DNA of 64,000 bases from Caballeronia choica (GTDB taxonomy: Bacteria > Pseudomonadota > Gammaproteobacteria > Burkholderiales > Burkholderiaceae), in the NCBI RefSeq assembly GCF_001544535.1, contig NZ_FCON02000024.1, forward strand, positions 1 through 64,000, in the 5' to 3' direction. Below the pieces are notes generated by a model that saw only the letters and a list, made by a program, of their open reading frames with translations, did no database searches and had not been told where the DNA came from. Shown here in pieces: positions 62,601 through 64,000 of this stretch. The first letter of the stretch is position 1. Every line of letters starts with the position of its first letter. The translations under genes and the position numbers were made by a program.

Positions 62601-64000
62601 TTCGGTCAGCGTCGCGCCCGGTGCGAGTGCGCGCACCGCCGCGTTGTTGCTGTCGACATCGTAGGTATAGGTGCCGTCCGCGCCGATGTGGAGCGTGCCG
62701 AAGCTTCCCGCGAGCGCAGTGCCGCTGACCGAGGTCGTGCCGGCCGCGACGGCGGCGAGGCCGCCGCCCGCGCTCTCCAGACCCGTGCGCACGCCATTCA
62801 CCTTCAAAAGCGTATTGGGCTGGTCGGTATGGTCGACGTCGGTATCGATGCCGTTGCCGCCGGGCTGAGTCAAGGTGCCGGGGCGGCTCGCCACGGTGAT
62901 CACGTTGCCGCTCGGGTTGAGCGGATTGACGCCGAGCGCGGCGGCGCCGGCGATCGCCGTCGCCTGGTCGTCGCTCGCGACGGGGTTGTCGTTGGCACCG
63001 CGGACCTGGATCCGAAGTTCGGCGAGATCGCTCAGGCCGCCGGCATCGGTGACGCGATACGAGAAGATATCGACGAGCGGTGCATCGGCGGGGACGAGTT
63101 GCTGCACGGCCGCGTTGTTGTTGTCGACGACATAGCGATACGTGCCGTCTGCGCCGATTTTCAGCGTGCCGAAGGTGCCCGCGATCGAGGTGCCGGTGCC
63201 GCTCGTCGTGCCCGCCGTGACCGGCACGAGCGGGCTGTTCACGACGCCTTCCAGCTGGTTGGTGATGCCCGTTACCTGCTTCGTTTCGCCGTTCGCGACG
63301 CTGTCGACGTCGGTGTCGTTGGTCAGCACGTTGCCGGTGGCGTCGCTGCCCGCCGTGCCGTTGAGGACGCCGCCCGCCTCGGTCGCCGAGCCGGTGTCGT
63401 TCACCCCGACCGGCGTATCGTTCGCGCCGTGGATGGTGACAGTGAGCGTGCCGGTCGAGCGCGCGTTGAACGTATCGAAAACAAGATAGGTGAAATGTTC
63501 CGACAACGTTTGCCCGGACAGCCGCAACGCCTCGACAGCCGGGTTGTTGTTATCCACCGTGTACTGATAGCCGCCGGCGGCGCCGAGCGTCAGCGTGCCG
63601 AAGAGCCCCGCGATCGAGGTCGCGCCGATGTTCGGCAGGGAGAGCGTTGCTCCGTTCTGGTTGGTCACGGAAACGACCCGCAGCGCATCGCCGTTGGTTG
63701 CGATATCGACGTCGGTGTCGTTCGAGAGCACATTGCCGGTCGGATCCACGCCCACCTGAGAGTTCAGCGTGCCACCGGCTTCGGTTGCGCTCGCCGTATC
63801 GTTGACCGCGACCGGCGCGTCGTTCACGGCGATGACGGTAATCGGCAGCGTATCCACGGCGATGAGCGCATCGCTGAGTTGACCGGGGATGCCGTTGCCG
63901 TCGTGATCGCCGAAGTTGCCGCGATCGTTCGTGTTGATCGTGAGCGTGTCCGCGCCGTTGTAGTTCGCCTGGCCGAGATAGCGCAGGTTGGCGAGCGCGG
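59463..64000 (-). CDS. Giant VCBS-repeat surface protein, partial
   Basis: A very long leftward frame enters from the right edge and ends at 59463; over 1,510 codons are visible and the N terminus lies outside. Nine VCBS domains of about 130 residues each follow one another (NDAPVA, then GNVLxNDTDVD, then FGTLTLxADGTYxYxVDN). A C-terminal region of about 200 residues without repeats follows. Such proteins are biofilm or surface adhesins exported by type I-like machinery. No RTX nonapeptides are visible. The last 62 codons overlap the TolC gene in another frame and look non-coding, so the natural stop may have been lost. Confidence 0.85.
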   Translation of the reverse strand, partial: ALANLRYLGQANYNGADTLTINTNDRGNFGDHDGNGIPGQLSDALIAVDTLPITVIAVNDAPVAVNDTASATEAGGTLNSQVGVDPTGNVLSNDTDVDIATNGDALRVVSVTNQNGATLSLPNIGATSIAGLFGTLTLGAAGGYQYTVDNNNPAVEALRLSGQTLSEHFTYLVFDTFNARSTGTLTVTIHGANDTPVGVNDTGSATEAGGVLNGTAGSDATGNVLTNDTDVDSVANGETKQVTGITNQLEGVVNSPLVPVTAGTTSGTGTSIAGTFGTLKIGADGTYRYVVDNNNAAVQQLVPADAPLVDIFSYRVTDAGGLSDLAELRIQVRGANDNPVASDDQATAIAGAAALGVNPLNPSGNVITVASRPGTLTQPGGNGIDTDVDHTDQPNTLLKVNGVRTGLESAGGGLAAVAAGTTSVSGTALAGSFGTLHIGADGTYTYDVDSNNAAVRALAPGATLTETFTYQIVDTSGLTDRAQLVITVVGVNDPPLAQNDIALAVEAGGVSNATPGVDPAGNVLANDSDPDRDTISVTAVRTGAEAGTGTAGTLGQSLQGQFGTLTLNPNGSYAYVVNNASAAVQALRLPTDQLVERFTYTIADSHGATDPAELDIVISGRNDAPVAQDDQATAVEAGGTNNGTPGIDPTGNVLANDTDVDAGDTKTLDGVRNGGALIGGGFATVAGPTSIAGLFGTLTVAPDGTYTYTVDNSLPVVQRLIPGRSLVEVFTYRMHDAAGASDTAQLTVRIQGAWDAPVATNDFAIAVANNGTRGSFNPTGNVLTNDSDVDADDRLDGTGAKVGAIDSDAPLVTVIGGSTNANGRLLFGQFGDLVIGADGSYFYRVDAANPTLIALGPLQTVNDVFTYQISDEGGLTATATLTIIVRGRNDAPVGHTDAATAIEAGGVNNTAPGLDPSGNVLANDTDAEGDALHVDAIRTGGLAAGAGGTAGAVGSVLQGAYGALTLNADGTWHYTVDNDLPAVQALRTSGQTLQDVFTYTVGDVFDARGAAELRITIEGQNDTPGATNDAATAIEAGGANNRTPGQDGLGNVLTNDTDVDSVANGETKEVVEVSNETGQSALAGAQLAGRYGELTVNADGTYDYVVDNANATVQALRTRDDTLTEIFVYRMRDAAGAQATASLTILIRGADDAPVARDDSNVASDQSPAPQASGNVLSNDTDVDANDHLNVAGVRSGEEAGTGTAGTVGQPLAGRYGTLVLNANGTYTYQVDLSNPQVLAASGLGQVLHDPFTYTVRDDAGETDQAQLTIALDIASPYIPPSGGSYFGPDTSAQSVAPLNPALNPAVFVTPEVEQDALRSLVSSREADGSQIGWPLDPGSIDAPVGQGLGFVPGQFVGRIVEASQRQSAFDRAWIFGRPGRTSLSADGLLSDPSIFAPLPENLTGGLRPLVEKTTAQSFLMQLREAASRMPPALQSSEDPSNASFRTRTGYAETPGTGPECHDRMHDAHARRLLITPAAADDARGSPPARRRRSGLDVQCAGTGHRADHVL
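60180..63824 (-). repeat. Nine tandem VCBS domain repeats
   Basis: The NDxP-type starts of successive domains lie near 63824, 63424, 62990, 62520, 62130, 61735, 61330, 60935 and 60540, a spacing of about 390-470 bp. The DNA copies have diverged. The most alike segments are those at about 60810-60830 and 63290-63310, where both encode NDTDVDSVANGETK. Confidence 0.8.

Noticed and set aside
60180-63824. Regularly spaced repeats as a CRISPR array
   Set aside because: The period is about 400 bp, the copies are divergent and they encode in-frame VCBS domains.

Overview
The window looks like a chromosomal segment from a Burkholderiaceae beta-proteobacterium, most likely Paraburkholderia, Burkholderia or Caballeronia. 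The reasons are the high GC content with strong G/C in third codon positions, an acoXABC acetoin operon with a sigma-54-type promoter, an antABC-antR anthranilate module, a complete yfiR-yfiN-yfiB triad, cbpA-cbpM, and a repeat-like hairpin of a kind I recall from Burkholderia intergenic DNA. The content is that of a metabolically versatile soil or plant-associated bacterium. No rRNA, tRNA, CRISPR array, phage or intact insertion sequence was seen.

Layout. 1-9.8 kb: a His/Ala-rich unknown protein, a PEP mutase-family enzyme, the acetoin dehydrogenase operon acoX-acoA-acoB-acoC with an AhpD-like gene and a decayed dehydrogenase behind it, then small stress genes (TerB-like, UspA, HdeA-like). 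9.9-14.5 kb: a large imperfect inverted repeat, then antABC and its AraC/XylS regulator, then a remnant of a Gfo/Idh/MocA oxidoreductase. 14.5-18.4 kb: two short-chain dehydrogenases around a divergent MFS/LysR pair. 18.4-27.7 kb: a probable guanidino-compound or amino-alcohol catabolic region with a ureohydrolase, two paralogous LysR regulators, an orphan branched-chain-type binding protein, an aldehyde dehydrogenase, an NCS1 permease and a GMC dehydrogenase. Three similar palindromes in its control regions tie it together. 27.9-30.5 kb: YfiRNB cyclic-di-GMP control. 30.6-36 kb: DUF3830, two unknown proteins, Nudix, fatty acid hydroxylase, CbpM/CbpA. 36-39.4 kb: metE divergent from a MetR-like gene. 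39.9-53.7 kb: mixed genes including a Tat-exported epoxide hydrolase, a secreted GGCT-like protein, a VanB-like reductase without its iron-sulfur domain, an SGNH hydrolase, an APC permease, kdgT, ggt, an amidohydrolase and a bestrophin-like (DUF4239) membrane protein.

53.8-64 kb holds the most striking locus, read leftward and cut by the right edge. A giant VCBS-repeat surface protein (nine repeats visible) is followed by a TolC-type lipoprotein, a HlyD adaptor, a GAF-like/HlyD hybrid and a membrane M50 metalloprotease fused to a HlyD-like domain. Overlapping genes suggest one operon. No ABC ATPase is present, so it is not a textbook type I secretion cluster. The TolC gene is interrupted by a frameshift at a 4-bp tandem repeat, which could mean phase variation, decay or an assembly error.

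All calls come from reading the sequence. Family names rest on motif recognition, not on database searches.
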